Shown here piece after piece: positions 1 to 7,800 of a DNA stretch of 48,730 bases. Location: positions 1 through 48,730 of the forward strand of contig CAIYHQ010000020.1 of the NCBI GenBank assembly GCA_903926075.1, written 5' to 3'. Position 1 is the first letter of the stretch, and each line of letters begins with the position of its first letter. A program made the translations under genes and the position numbers. The stretch comes from an uncultured Methanomicrobiales archaeon. GTDB taxonomy: Archaea > Halobacteriota > Methanomicrobia > Methanomicrobiales > Methanospirillaceae. Below the pieces are notes generated by a model that was not told where the DNA came from, did no database searches, and saw nothing but the letters and a program-made list of their open reading frames with translations.

Positions 1-1
1 C

Positions 2-106
2 CATCGAATAGACACACTCGATGAAATAATGCTTGATGAACTCAGCTTGGCAATCCTTGATATGCAACAACTTGATGACCTGAAGAAATTTTTCCCTGTT
101 TCCTGA
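2..106 (+). CDS. C-terminal fragment of an unidentified protein (5' cut by window edge)
   Basis: The frame beginning at base 2 is open to a TGA at 104-106 and encodes 34 residues rich in acidic and leucine residues (LDELSLAILDMQQLDDL). The text resembles the short helical C-terminal tail of DUF4351/Rpn-type proteins, in which a leucine-rich ALLD-type segment precedes an LDDL motif. That is a weak resemblance from memory. No start is visible because the gene enters from the left. Confidence 0.35.
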   Translation, partial: HRIDTLDEIMLDELSLAILDMQQLDDLKKFFPVS

Positions 107-246
107 ATTTTTCGGGGTCATGGTTCACTGATACCCCCTTTATTATCAACCTCTTGAATAAAATAGGTCTTCCCATTTCATATGGTCAAGAGGTGATGGG
201 CAAACCATAAGGTGTTGCCGTTTTAGAGATTCTAAAGTAAACCCGC
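107..246. other. Intergenic stretch with a 9-bp inverted repeat
   Basis: No open frame of note lies here. A perfect 9-bp inverted repeat, ACCTCTTGA at 149-157 and TCAAGAGGT at 186-194, flanks 28 bases. It could be an RNA hairpin at the 3' side of the two convergent genes (the fragment ending at 106 and the acylphosphatase ending at 247) or the trace of a small element. Function is unknown. Confidence 0.3.
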
Positions 247-906
247 TTATCCAGTGCCAATATGACCTGGCGTAATTACTCCAGCTTTGATTAGTTCATT
301 TCGCATATCCCTTACTTCAGTGCGTAGCTCTGACAACTCCTGCATAAAAGTATTTGAAACCGTAGATTTTACTGCACGTATCTCATTTAAGGTTTCATTC
401 TGGATAGAAACTGAATTTTCCTGAAGTTCAATAGTATGTTCCTGAAGTTCAATAGTATGTTCCTGAAGTTCTATAGTATGCTTTTGTAACCCGAGTGTTT
501 CCTTTTGTAATTCAATCATTACGTCCTGCTTACCAAGCATCTGGTCCTGCTTTGTATCTATACTGTGGAGATAAAAGATAGCGGTGTCAAACCGTTCAGC
601 GAGTTCTTCTATTGGTTCACCACGAAGGATTGTAAAGTCCTCATATGTCCCCAAAACCGGTCGCTCTTCAATATTAATTGTTGAAACCATGACTGGCAAT
701 TCACATTTCTGTAAGGCCGCACAAAAATTTTTGAGGTCTGAATCCAATCCTTCTGCTACAATACTTACTTCACGGGTTTTAATATTTTGGACATAACCCT
801 TTATCCCGTGCTCAATCGCGAGATCCTCGACTTTATCACGAAATCCAACCCTTTGAACCTTCCCGGTTACAGTGATAATATATTGCTTGGAAGAGTTATC
901 TGTCAT
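247..906 (-). CDS. Acylphosphatase with C-terminal coiled coil
   Basis: This 219-residue protein has an acylphosphatase domain in about residues 8-98 and a long helical tail. The acylphosphate-binding loop reads VQRVGFR, with Arg23, and the catalytic Asn41 sits in GYVQN; both fall at the positions used in classical acylphosphatases. The loop carries Arg where most enzymes have Gly (VQGV). Classical enzymes are only about 90-100 residues and hydrolyse carboxyl-phosphate bonds. Here residues 100-219 form a heptad-rich segment with three near-identical HTIELQE repeats, which should give a coiled coil and oligomerisation. The ATG at 906 was chosen because longer starts run into the divergent gene at 1021 and add sequence before the conserved domain; an ATG at 939 is the main alternative. 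A role beyond phosphatase activity, such as scaffolding, is inference. Confidence 0.75.
   Translation of the reverse strand: MTDNSSKQYIITVTGKVQRVGFRDKVEDLAIEHGIKGYVQNIKTREVSIVAEGLDSDLKNFCAALQKCELPVMVSTINIEERPVLGTYEDFTILRGEPIEELAERFDTAIFYLHSIDTKQDQMLGKQDVMIELQKETLGLQKHTIELQEHTIELQEHTIELQENSVSIQNETLNEIRAVKSTVSNTFMQELSELRTEVRDMRNELIKAGVITPGHIGTG
418..480 (-). repeat. Three tandem 21-bp units encoding coiled-coil heptads
   Basis: Three head-to-tail 21-bp units lie at 418-438, 439-459 and 460-480. The first two are identical (TTCCTGAAGTTCAATAGTAT plus G) and the third differs by one base. Each encodes the heptad HTIELQE of the acylphosphatase coiled coil. The near-identity at DNA level points to recent slippage expansion rather than selection on protein sequence alone. 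Confidence 0.9.
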
Positions 907-1020
907 TTTAATACTGCAGCATAATCTGCACGGTTCCATAATTAATTCTTTTCTATGCAGAACACGAAAGTAATAATTAAGACAAGTAATATAAAGAGAA
1001 AAATCGCTAGGTAAATTATC

Positions 1021-1314
1021 ATGAATCATCTCAACATCGTAGTATCCGGTGAGGTACAGCGTGTGGGGTACCGGGATCGGGTGACCAAAATAGCCAGAAA
1101 GTGTCATATTACGGGCATTGTCAAGAATTGTGAAGGTTATGATGTGGAGATTTTCGCTGAAGGCAGGGAAGAAGATCTGAAGGAATTTATCGTAGGCTTT
1201 ATACTCATTCTCAACATCAAACGTGAAATCTATCGGATCTGGAAATTCCGGGGCATACTACTCCTTAAAAGCATGGTAGTATATACGGTCATTAATAGAA
1301 ACATAAAATATTGA
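1021..1314 (+). pseudogene. Decayed acylphosphatase paralogue
   Basis: The first 57 or so residues match the acylphosphatase at 247-906: VQRVGYRDRV, GIVKN with the catalytic Asn, and the EEDLKEF helix. After that the frame turns into unrelated text ending at a TGA. In the +1 frame from about 1202 the residues NVKSI and SGAYYSLKAW resemble the missing C-terminal strands (the sister copy has VSTI and LGTYEDF), followed soon by a stop. This suggests a frameshift near 1190-1200. The copy is divergent from its intact sister, with 114 bp between their starts. It is read as a pseudogene; a shortened functional protein cannot be excluded. Confidence 0.6.
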
Positions 1315-1335
1315 AATAATGCCCTATAATAAAAA

Positions 1336-1737
1336 TTAAAGGTAATTTCTCACTTTTTCAAGTACAAGGTCAGTAAGTCGTAATGCCTCGATTGCCGATT
1401 TTCGAGTAAATACCCTCGCGGGTATGCTGTCAGGAAGACCGTTGGGATACCTTGTCGGAATGTACAAACCGTCCAGCGGGGCAACCTCTTCTCTCAATCT
1501 CTCAAATTCCGGATTGTACTCACTACACCATGCCGCAAGTGTTTCGACAGAATGCCCTGTCACTATCTGCTCACCTTTGGAGTACAAAAATGCTTTTAAT
1601 GCCTTTTCTGCTACCTGCTGGGCAATAAAACAGGCAAGATGGAAACTTCCTCCTTCAAAGAGTATCTCTGCTCCATCTCTGTCAGCAATAGCTTGCATAA
1701 GCCACCTGCTACCTTCGTCACTACTTTCTTTTCTCAT
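1336..1737 (-). CDS. HEPN domain protein of a HEPN/MNT pair
   Basis: This 133-residue all-helical protein shows typical HEPN text: an N-terminal helix with AIADRDGAEILFE, then FIAQQVAEKALKAFL, GHSVETLAAW and the conserved YIPTRYPNGLPD segment. HEPN proteins paired with minimal nucleotidyltransferases are often RNases whose activity is switched off by the partner. I do not see the catalytic R-x4-6-H motif of RNase-type HEPN toxins, so it may be a non-nuclease member. The gene overlaps the upstream nucleotidyltransferase by 17 bp and sits last in a minus-strand run after a polysaccharide permease. Confidence 0.85.
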   Translation of the reverse strand: MRKESSDEGSRWLMQAIADRDGAEILFEGGSFHLACFIAQQVAEKALKAFLYSKGEQIVTGHSVETLAAWCSEYNPEFERLREEVAPLDGLYIPTRYPNGLPDSIPARVFTRKSAIEALRLTDLVLEKVRNYL

Positions 1738-2092
1738 ACAGCATCACGGCATCATTCAGGATATTTTTCATGAATGATCTTTTTTTTATTTCCTGAAACT
1801 CATTAGGTGAATATACTAGCATATCTGCTGCTACCTTCGGACATACAGTTTTATACAACATTTCAGTCCGAGAAAGATAGTCCAATTGATTATCCCAGAT
1901 AACAACAAAGTCAAGGTCTTGCGGGTTTTTTTCACCTCTTGCATATGACCCGAATAGAAATACTTTCTCAACACCAAGAGCAATAAGAGCACAGAGAATT
2001 CTCTCTTTCTCTTTTGCGAGAGAATCCTCATACCTCATTTTTCGCTGTTTTAATCTATCTCGTATATCAGAGTCATTTGTTTTGGATATCAT
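1721..2092 (-). CDS. Minimal nucleotidyltransferase (MNT), partner of HEPN
   Basis: A 123-residue protein with the Pol beta-type nucleotidyltransferase signature FGSYARGE followed by DLDFVVI, giving the metal-binding Asp pair. In HEPN/MNT modules this protein typically acts as antitoxin by modifying its HEPN partner, for example by adding AMP. The ATG overlaps the stop of the upstream ABC permease (ATGA at 2089-2092), so the pair is translationally coupled to an export gene rather than standing alone. The N-terminal 35 residues are basic and helical. The family is secure; the target is not. Confidence 0.85.
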   Translation of the reverse strand: MISKTNDSDIRDRLKQRKMRYEDSLAKEKERILCALIALGVEKVFLFGSYARGEKNPQDLDFVVIWDNQLDYLSRTEMLYKTVCPKVAADMLVYSPNEFQEIKKRSFMKNILNDAVMLYEKRK

Positions 2093-2931
2093 ACGATATC
2101 TGCAAAGTACTGCTCAACACTCCTGAAGAAGAATAACCCTGATATGAACATCACTATCACAACCCCAAGAGAGATGAATATAGACGGGCCCGGAGCAGCA
2201 GTCCCAAGAAATGCCCATCTGAAGCCGTCAATAATTCCTGCCATCGGGTTAAGGCTGTACAGGAATTTCATTGAAGGAGGCAGTATTGTAACCGGGTAAA
2301 TTACAGGTGAGACAAAAAAACCTATCTGGATAAGAAATGGAACCGCATGAATTATATCCCTATATTTAACTGCAAAAGACGCAAGCCAAAGCCCTAGAGA
2401 GAGAGCTGTGAAAACTGTGAACGCAATAAATAACGGTACTGCAACAACGTTCACGGTTGGAACATAATGAAAGAGCGGCATTATCAGTATGAAGATAACA
2501 AGAGCAACGAAAAAATCAACAACAGGAGATATTACACTCGCAATCGGCAGGATTAACCGCGGGATATATACCTTTGTCAGAATCCCTGCATTTTCAAGCA
2601 TACTCCCTGTAGATCGCCCCAGTCCATCGGCAAAGAGGTTCCAGGGAAGAATTCCTGCAAATGAAAATAGGGCATATGGGACACCATCTGAGGGTACTTT
2701 CAGTACGTTTCCAAAAAAAAGTGTGAAAACAACCATTGAGAAAAATGGTTTAATTACAACCCATGAGACCCCTATGGCAGTCTGTTTATACCGGACTTTC
2801 AGGTCACGCCAGACAAAGAAATAGAGTAATTCGCGATACTCCCAAATCTCTCTCCAGTTCACCGGCACCCAGCGTTTTGGAGGTTCTATTATTATTGTGG
2901 GTACAGGGTCTTTTGTTATCGTTTCAGACAT
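2089..2931 (-). CDS. Polysaccharide ABC transporter permease (Wzm/TagG type)
   Basis: The 280-residue protein has the ABC-2 permease layout: a cytoplasmic N-terminus with NWREIWEYRELLYFFVWRDL, the WRDLKVRYKQT amphipathic motif, and about six membrane segments. Conserved points include GVSWVVIKPFF, AGILPWNLFADGL and, near the end, LNPMAGIIDGFRW. Such permeases export lipid-linked O-antigen-like glycans with a separate ATPase (Wzt) normally encoded directly downstream. Here the downstream position holds an MNT/HEPN pair and no ATPase is present in the window. It lies 47 bp after the GDP-fucose synthase gene, fitting a surface-glycan locus. Confidence 0.9.
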   Translation of the reverse strand: MSETITKDPVPTIIIEPPKRWVPVNWREIWEYRELLYFFVWRDLKVRYKQTAIGVSWVVIKPFFSMVVFTLFFGNVLKVPSDGVPYALFSFAGILPWNLFADGLGRSTGSMLENAGILTKVYIPRLILPIASVISPVVDFFVALVIFILIMPLFHYVPTVNVVAVPLFIAFTVFTALSLGLWLASFAVKYRDIIHAVPFLIQIGFFVSPVIYPVTILPPSMKFLYSLNPMAGIIDGFRWAFLGTAAPGPSIFISLGVVIVMFISGLFFFRSVEQYFADIV

Positions 2932-2978
2932 TTATCAGTATTAATATATTGCAGTTGAGACTTATTATGTTGTTTAAG

Positions 2979-3932
2979 TCACCTGATGACACCCTCAATT
3001 CTCGCCTTTTCAAACCACTCTATTGTCTTCTCAAGCCCTGCTTCAAATGATACCTGAGCTTCAAATCCAAACTCCCGCTTGGCACGTGAAGTGTCAAGCG
3101 AGCGGCGTGGCTGGCCGTCAGGACGCGTAGTATCCCAGAAGATATCTCCCTGAAACCCGGTTTTCGCTTTTATCATCTCTGCAAGGTCCTTTATCTTAAT
3201 TTCCTTTCCCGCCCCCAGGTTTACAGGATCGGATTTATTGTAGTGTTCGGTTGCGAGAACTATTGCCGTTGCAGCATCTTCACTGAAAAGGAACTCTCGT
3301 GATGCATTCCCGGTCCCCCAGACTGAAACTATTTTATTCCCTGCATCGCGTGCTTCGATAAATTTCCTGATTAATGCGGGTATTACATGGGAACTTTCAG
3401 GATTGAAATTATCCCGGGGTCCATAGAGGTTCACAGGGAGTAAAAATATTGAGTTGTATCCATATTGTTCACGGTATGACTGTGACTGTACTAGGAGCAT
3501 CTTCTTTGCAAGACCATATGGGGCATTTGTCTCTTCAGGGTAACCATCCCAGATATCATCTTCATGAAATGGAACTTTAGTAAATTTTGGGTAAGCACAC
3601 ACAGTCCCAAGCATCACACATTTAGGTACTCCTTCCTGCCTCGCCGCTTCCAATATCTGAACCCCCATCATCAGGTTATCATAAAAAAGTGAAGCCGGAT
3701 TCTTTTGGTTAAACCCTATACCACCCACCTTTGCAGCCAGGTGAATGACAAGGTCTACCCCTTTGACTGACTCAACACAATTCTCCCACTTCCGAAGGTC
3801 AGTCTCATTACTACGTGGAATTTTTATATCTTCTATTAAAACCCCTTTCTTCAAAAGAAGCGCTATAATGTGTGAACCCAGAAATCCTGCTCCTCCTGTG
3901 AGTAAAATTTTTTTATCCTGCCAAAAACCCAT
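2979..3932 (-). CDS. fcl: GDP-L-fucose synthase (NAD(P)-dependent epimerase/reductase)
   Basis: An extended short-chain dehydrogenase of 317 residues. It has the Rossmann motif [10 protein letters not shown] near the start, the catalytic Y-x3-K in YGLAKK, and the family text LGTVCAYPK and [24 protein letters not shown] that marks GDP-fucose synthases. The enzyme converts GDP-4-keto-6-deoxymannose to GDP-L-fucose. The partner dehydratase (gmd) is not in the window. The start is placed at the ATG at 3932; an in-frame GTG at 3950, with GGAGG only 3 nt upstream, is the alternative. It is followed by a glycan permease. Confidence 0.87.
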   Translation of the reverse strand: MGFWQDKKILLTGGAGFLGSHIIALLLKKGVLIEDIKIPRSNETDLRKWENCVESVKGVDLVIHLAAKVGGIGFNQKNPASLFYDNLMMGVQILEAARQEGVPKCVMLGTVCAYPKFTKVPFHEDDIWDGYPEETNAPYGLAKKMLLVQSQSYREQYGYNSIFLLPVNLYGPRDNFNPESSHVIPALIRKFIEARDAGNKIVSVWGTGNASREFLFSEDAATAIVLATEHYNKSDPVNLGAGKEIKIKDLAEMIKAKTGFQGDIFWDTTRPDGQPRRSLDTSRAKREFGFEAQVSFEAGLEKTIEWFEKARIEGVIR

Positions 3933-4050
3933 TGCCCCTAAAGCCTCCACTTTCCTCCAATTTTGTGTACTTCTCTATCGTTTTTGTTCCAATATCATAA
4001 TAACGGAAAAGAGAGTTTATTGTGACAAATAAACAAATGTACTTGTTGAC

Positions 4051-5322
4051 ATGAATGTCTCAGTAATCGGCGGCGGATATGTTGGACTCGTTACAGGGGC
4101 CTGTCTTTCAGAACTCGGCCATAATATTGAAATTGTTGAACTGGATGAGACAAAAGTTGCACGTATTAACAAACGTGACTCCCCAATTTATGAAGAGGGC
4201 TTATCCGATATACTAAACCGCCATACAGGTAAGAGGTTGATTGCACGTTCCGACTATAATGGAATACCTGATTCACTTATCACTTTTATCTGTGTCGGGA
4301 CTCCAGAGTCAGAGGACGGAAGTGCAAACCTCAATTACATTATTTCTGCCTCCCAATCAATTGGAAAAGCCCTGAAAGGTTCTAAAAAGCCTCACACAAT
4401 CATAGTAAAAAGCACTGTCCCACCTGGAACTACTGAAAATATTGTTGCCCCTGAAGTAATTGCTCATTCAGGTAGACCAGAGGGTACAATCAGATTTGGA
4501 ATGAACCCTGAATTTTTAAGGGAAGGAAGAGCTGTTTATGATTTTTTTCACCCTGACCGGATTGTTATTGGAACAAATGACGCGCGTACATTTAACGAGA
4601 TTAAGGAACTATATGCCGACTTGAAAGCTCCAATACTCCACACAAGTCTGGTGGCAGCTGAGATGATAAAATACACCTCGAATGCCTTTCTTGCGACAAA
4701 AATTTCATTCTCAAATGAAATCGGCAATATCTGCAAAAAACTTGGAATTGATGTATATGAAGTAATGGAGGGTGTCGGACTAGATTCCCGGATTGGACCA
4801 CTATTCCTGAATGCGGGGGCAGGTTTTGGTGGCTCGTGTTTTCCAAAGGATGTATCAGCTCTTATAAGACTCGCAAAATCACTCGGTTATGAACCTGATA
4901 TTCTTAGCGCGGTCATGAAAGTTAATGAGGCGCAGCCAGAACGACTTATCGAAATCCTGAAGAAACATCTGAGTAACCTGAAAAATAAACGTATTTGTAT
5001 CCTGGGACTCGCTTTTAAAGATAATACTGACGATATCAGGGAGTCAAGGGCACTCGTAATAATCAGGCTCCTGTTAAAGGAATCTGCTGAAATAATTGCA
5101 TTTGACCCACTTGCGATGGACGCAACAAGGGCAGTCTTCCCTGAAATCGAGTATGCACAATCTGCAGCTGAAGCCCTCAATAATGCAGATGCCTGCTTAA
5201 TTATGACTGAATGGCCTGAATTCAGCTCCCTCAATAGCGAGTTTGAAAAAATGAAGACCAAAGTAATAATTGAAGGAAGAAAGGTCCTCAAACGTAAGGA
5301 CATTGAAGGGATCTGCTGGTGA
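4051..5322 (+). CDS. ugd: UDP-glucose 6-dehydrogenase
   Basis: A 423-residue nucleotide-sugar dehydrogenase. The N-terminal NAD-binding fold has VIGGGYVGLVTGACLSELGH; the middle contains KSTVPPGTT and TSNAFLATKISFSNE; the catalytic Cys lies in GGSCFPKD; the C-terminal domain has LGLAFKDNTDDIRESRAL. The length and the N-terminal text match UDP-glucose rather than UDP-ManNAc dehydrogenases. It oxidises UDP-glucose to UDP-glucuronate. It is first in a three-gene operon with galU 4 bp downstream. The start ATG lies 118 bp from the divergent fucose synthase start, so a shared promoter region is likely. Confidence 0.92.
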   Translation: MNVSVIGGGYVGLVTGACLSELGHNIEIVELDETKVARINKRDSPIYEEGLSDILNRHTGKRLIARSDYNGIPDSLITFICVGTPESEDGSANLNYIISASQSIGKALKGSKKPHTIIVKSTVPPGTTENIVAPEVIAHSGRPEGTIRFGMNPEFLREGRAVYDFFHPDRIVIGTNDARTFNEIKELYADLKAPILHTSLVAAEMIKYTSNAFLATKISFSNEIGNICKKLGIDVYEVMEGVGLDSRIGPLFLNAGAGFGGSCFPKDVSALIRLAKSLGYEPDILSAVMKVNEAQPERLIEILKKHLSNLKNKRICILGLAFKDNTDDIRESRALVIIRLLLKESAEIIAFDPLAMDATRAVFPEIEYAQSAAEALNNADACLIMTEWPEFSSLNSEFEKMKTKVIIEGRKVLKRKDIEGICW

Positions 5323-5326
5323 CACG

Positions 5327-6226
5327 ATGAGTACCAATAATGGAATCAGAAAAGTCGTCATCCCTGCAGCAGGACTTGGGACGCGTTTTCTCCCGATAAC
5401 TAAAGCTCAGCCAAAAGAGATGCTGCCCGTCGTTGACAAACCCGTCATCCAGTACGTTGTTGAAGAAGCGGTTAAGTCGGGTTTTGATGACATTATAATT
5501 ATTACGGGACGCAATAAACGCTCAATCGAGGACCATTTCGACAGATGCCACGAGCTGGAAGAACGTTTGTCAGGGCAAAACGGCACTGAACCTTATGCAA
5601 AAGCATTTTTTGCTCTTGAGGAGATCCCAGAAATTCATTATATCCGACAGCGCGAACAGAAAGGGCTTGGAGACGCAGTCCTACTTGCAGAAAAACATTG
5701 TGACGATGAACCTTTTGCAGTCCTGCTTGGTGACACTATCACAATAGAACCAATCGGATGCGAGACCTGCACTTCCCAGATGAATGAGGTATTCAAAAAG
5801 TACGGAAAGTCAGTTGTTGCAGTCGAAGAAGTTCCAGATTACAAATTAAAGGATTACGGCATAATTGATGGTGAATTGGCAGCCCCCAATATATATGTAA
5901 TAAATTCAATAATTGAGAAACCTGCACCTGAAATTGCTCCTTCAAACCTTGGAGCAATAGGTCGTTATATCTTTACTTCAGAAATTTTTGACTGCATTCA
6001 CAAGGTCAGGCCCGGTTATGGAGGGGAAATTCAGCTCACCGATGCAATCCGGATGCTCGACCACCCACTTGGTCTTGTGACAAACTGTATAAGATACGAT
6101 ATCGGTGATAAACCTGGCTGGATGAAGGCATGGATTGAACTCACCCTCGGGCGTGAAGAGTTCCATGATGATATCCTTTGTTTTATGCAGGAACTTTTGA
6201 AAAAAGAGGAGATGAGAGTATCATGA
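5327..6226 (+). CDS. galU: UTP-glucose-1-phosphate uridylyltransferase
   Basis: This 299-residue nucleotidyltransferase opens with VVIPAAGLGTRFLPITKAQPKEMLPVVDKP, matching the GalU nucleotide-binding loop (cited here only as family text GLGTRFLP and KEMLP). Further motifs are IQYVVEEA, RQREQKGLGDAV, LLGDT and GRYIF. It makes UDP-glucose from UTP and glucose-1-phosphate. The ATG at 5327 was chosen because GGTGA (5318-5322) lies 4 nt upstream and the conserved domain begins at once; a longer frame from 5270 overlaps ugd. The next gene overlaps its stop by ATGA. Confidence 0.93.
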   Translation: MSTNNGIRKVVIPAAGLGTRFLPITKAQPKEMLPVVDKPVIQYVVEEAVKSGFDDIIIITGRNKRSIEDHFDRCHELEERLSGQNGTEPYAKAFFALEEIPEIHYIRQREQKGLGDAVLLAEKHCDDEPFAVLLGDTITIEPIGCETCTSQMNEVFKKYGKSVVAVEEVPDYKLKDYGIIDGELAAPNIYVINSIIEKPAPEIAPSNLGAIGRYIFTSEIFDCIHKVRPGYGGEIQLTDAIRMLDHPLGLVTNCIRYDIGDKPGWMKAWIELTLGREEFHDDILCFMQELLKKEEMRVS

Positions 6227-7239
6227 AATATTCATTTGAAGAGGACTTGCAGATAATTTCAGACCATATAACTAAGTTTGACATACAAATCTCTCACGCC
6301 CTGGTATTAGGAGGAGCTGGTTTTCTTGGTTCATGGATGTGCGATGCACTCGTCCGAACCGGGTCACAGGTGACCTGTGTTGATAATTTTGCAAGTGGCC
6401 TTCCTGTTACCATTAAAAACCTTACTGGTAATCCCCTCTTCCAGTTCATTGAACACGATGTCTCCAATCCGTTTAATCCTGAAGGTCCTTTTGATCTTGT
6501 TATTCACATGGCAAGCCGTGCCTCCCCTTTTGAATTTGCTCACCACCCGGTAGAGATCCTGGACGCTAATACCAGAGGGGTAAGAAATGCATTGACAATC
6601 GCAAGAGAAAATGACGCAAAATTTCTTTTTACTTCGACTAGTGAAATTTATGGGGACCCTTTTACTGTTCCCACGCCTGAGACCTATCGAGGTAATGTTA
6701 ACACAATAGGGCCACGTGGCTGTTATGATGAAGCGAAACGATGCGGAGAAGCCTATGTTACAGCATTTCACCGGCAATTTGGCCTAGATACACGCATTGT
6801 CCGTATCTTTAACACATACGGGCCCCGTATGCGTATGGATGGAATTTACGGGAGGGTTATACCCAGGTTTGTCAGTCAGTCACTGAATAATGAACCAATA
6901 TCGATATTTGGAGACGGTTTACAGACCCGGAGTTTCTGTTATGTTACTGATCAGATACGTGGCCTTCTGACTTTTGCAACACGAGATGGCCTTTCAGGCG
7001 AGGTAATCAACATCGGCAATAATAGTGAGATAACAATATTTGAACTTGCAAACCTGGTACGACGGCTAACAGGTTCCTCCTCTGAACTAAAGTTTGAGCT
7101 ACTTCCAGAAGATGACCCATTGAGGCGAAACCCTGTAATCACAAAAGCTAATAGATTACTGTCATGGGAACCTGAAATTGCTCTTGAAGCAGGACTGAAA
7201 AAGATGGTTGAATGGGTGAGAGGAACATCACTACAGTGA
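6223..7239 (+). CDS. uxs: UDP-glucuronate decarboxylase (UDP-xylose synthase)
   Basis: A 338-residue extended SDR enzyme with a 28-residue N-terminal extension before the Rossmann motif GGAGFLGS. The text TSEIYGDP, GNVNTIGPRGCYDEAKR (with catalytic Tyr and Lys) and RIFNTYGPRM is the signature of UDP-xylose synthases, which decarboxylate UDP-glucuronate. The start is the ATG at 6223, which overlaps the galU stop and has GAGGAGATGA just upstream (6207-6214). With galU and ugd it completes glucose-1-P to UDP-glucose to UDP-glucuronate to UDP-xylose. Use of the product for pentose-containing surface glycans is inference. Its 3' end overlaps the convergent RPA-associated gene by 9 bp. Confidence 0.85.
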   Translation: MKYSFEEDLQIISDHITKFDIQISHALVLGGAGFLGSWMCDALVRTGSQVTCVDNFASGLPVTIKNLTGNPLFQFIEHDVSNPFNPEGPFDLVIHMASRASPFEFAHHPVEILDANTRGVRNALTIARENDAKFLFTSTSEIYGDPFTVPTPETYRGNVNTIGPRGCYDEAKRCGEAYVTAFHRQFGLDTRIVRIFNTYGPRMRMDGIYGRVIPRFVSQSLNNEPISIFGDGLQTRSFCYVTDQIRGLLTFATRDGLSGEVINIGNNSEITIFELANLVRRLTGSSSELKFELLPEDDPLRRNPVITKANRLLSWEPEIALEAGLKKMVEWVRGTSLQ

Positions 7240-7800
7240 TATGAGGGCTTCCTGTACCATTTGCTTATAGGTTTTCGGATCTCTTCTGTAATGATTTGCC
7301 GCTAGATCCTGGTTTTGTCCGCTCCCTTTTATCCTGTCAAGGGTCCTTCTTGCAGTCTCTAAAATCCAAAGATCGCGGGTTTCCTTGTCAACAATAGTGA
7401 CTGATTCGGCCCTTACAGAGACAAATTTCTGGCCATCGTCCCTCTCATAGACATTTGGTTTTCCAACAACCGCAACAAAGTTCGGGGGTTCAATCTTTGC
7501 TATCTGTGCCATAGCTTCGGGCTGATAACTGCCTGCCATTATAAAGAATGTGCCGGTAGGGTCTGATATCCTGGCCCTGTATATGACATTCTGCTCACCC
7601 TGTTTCTGTTTCTCGGTTAGTGTACCTACGATAAATATGCGGTTACAAAGTTCTCCGGTAGGGAGAAGTACGTATGTCGGGCTTTTCTCATCCTTCTCAT
7701 CCCCACGCATCTGATGATCTGCATCGCGGAATTCAGCAGCAAAAACCCTGCGTGCCGGTTCACGTACATATTGGCGCTGGAACCGCCCATTCTCCATCAT
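7231..7800 (-). CDS. RPA-associated OB-fold protein (COG3390 type)
   Basis: A 189-residue protein that starts with the typical GRFQRQYVREPARRVFAAEF segment and continues as an OB fold (RIFIVGTLTEKQKQ, YRARISDPTGTFF, VVGKPNVYE). In haloarchaea and methanogens this family is encoded with replication protein A and binds it, supporting single-stranded DNA protection in replication and repair. Here the first ATG overlaps the RPA stop by ATGA, confirming a two-gene operon. The C-terminal 40 residues are helical and basic. Confidence 0.85.
   Translation of the reverse strand: MMENGRFQRQYVREPARRVFAAEFRDADHQMRGDEKDEKSPTYVLLPTGELCNRIFIVGTLTEKQKQGEQNVIYRARISDPTGTFFIMAGSYQPEAMAQIAKIEPPNFVAVVGKPNVYERDDGQKFVSVRAESVTIVDKETRDLWILETARRTLDRIKGSGQNQDLAANHYRRDPKTYKQMVQEALISL

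Noticed and set aside
418-480. Tandem repeat as a CRISPR-like array
   Set aside because: The 21-bp units are head to tail without spacers and encode a coiled coil in a real gene.
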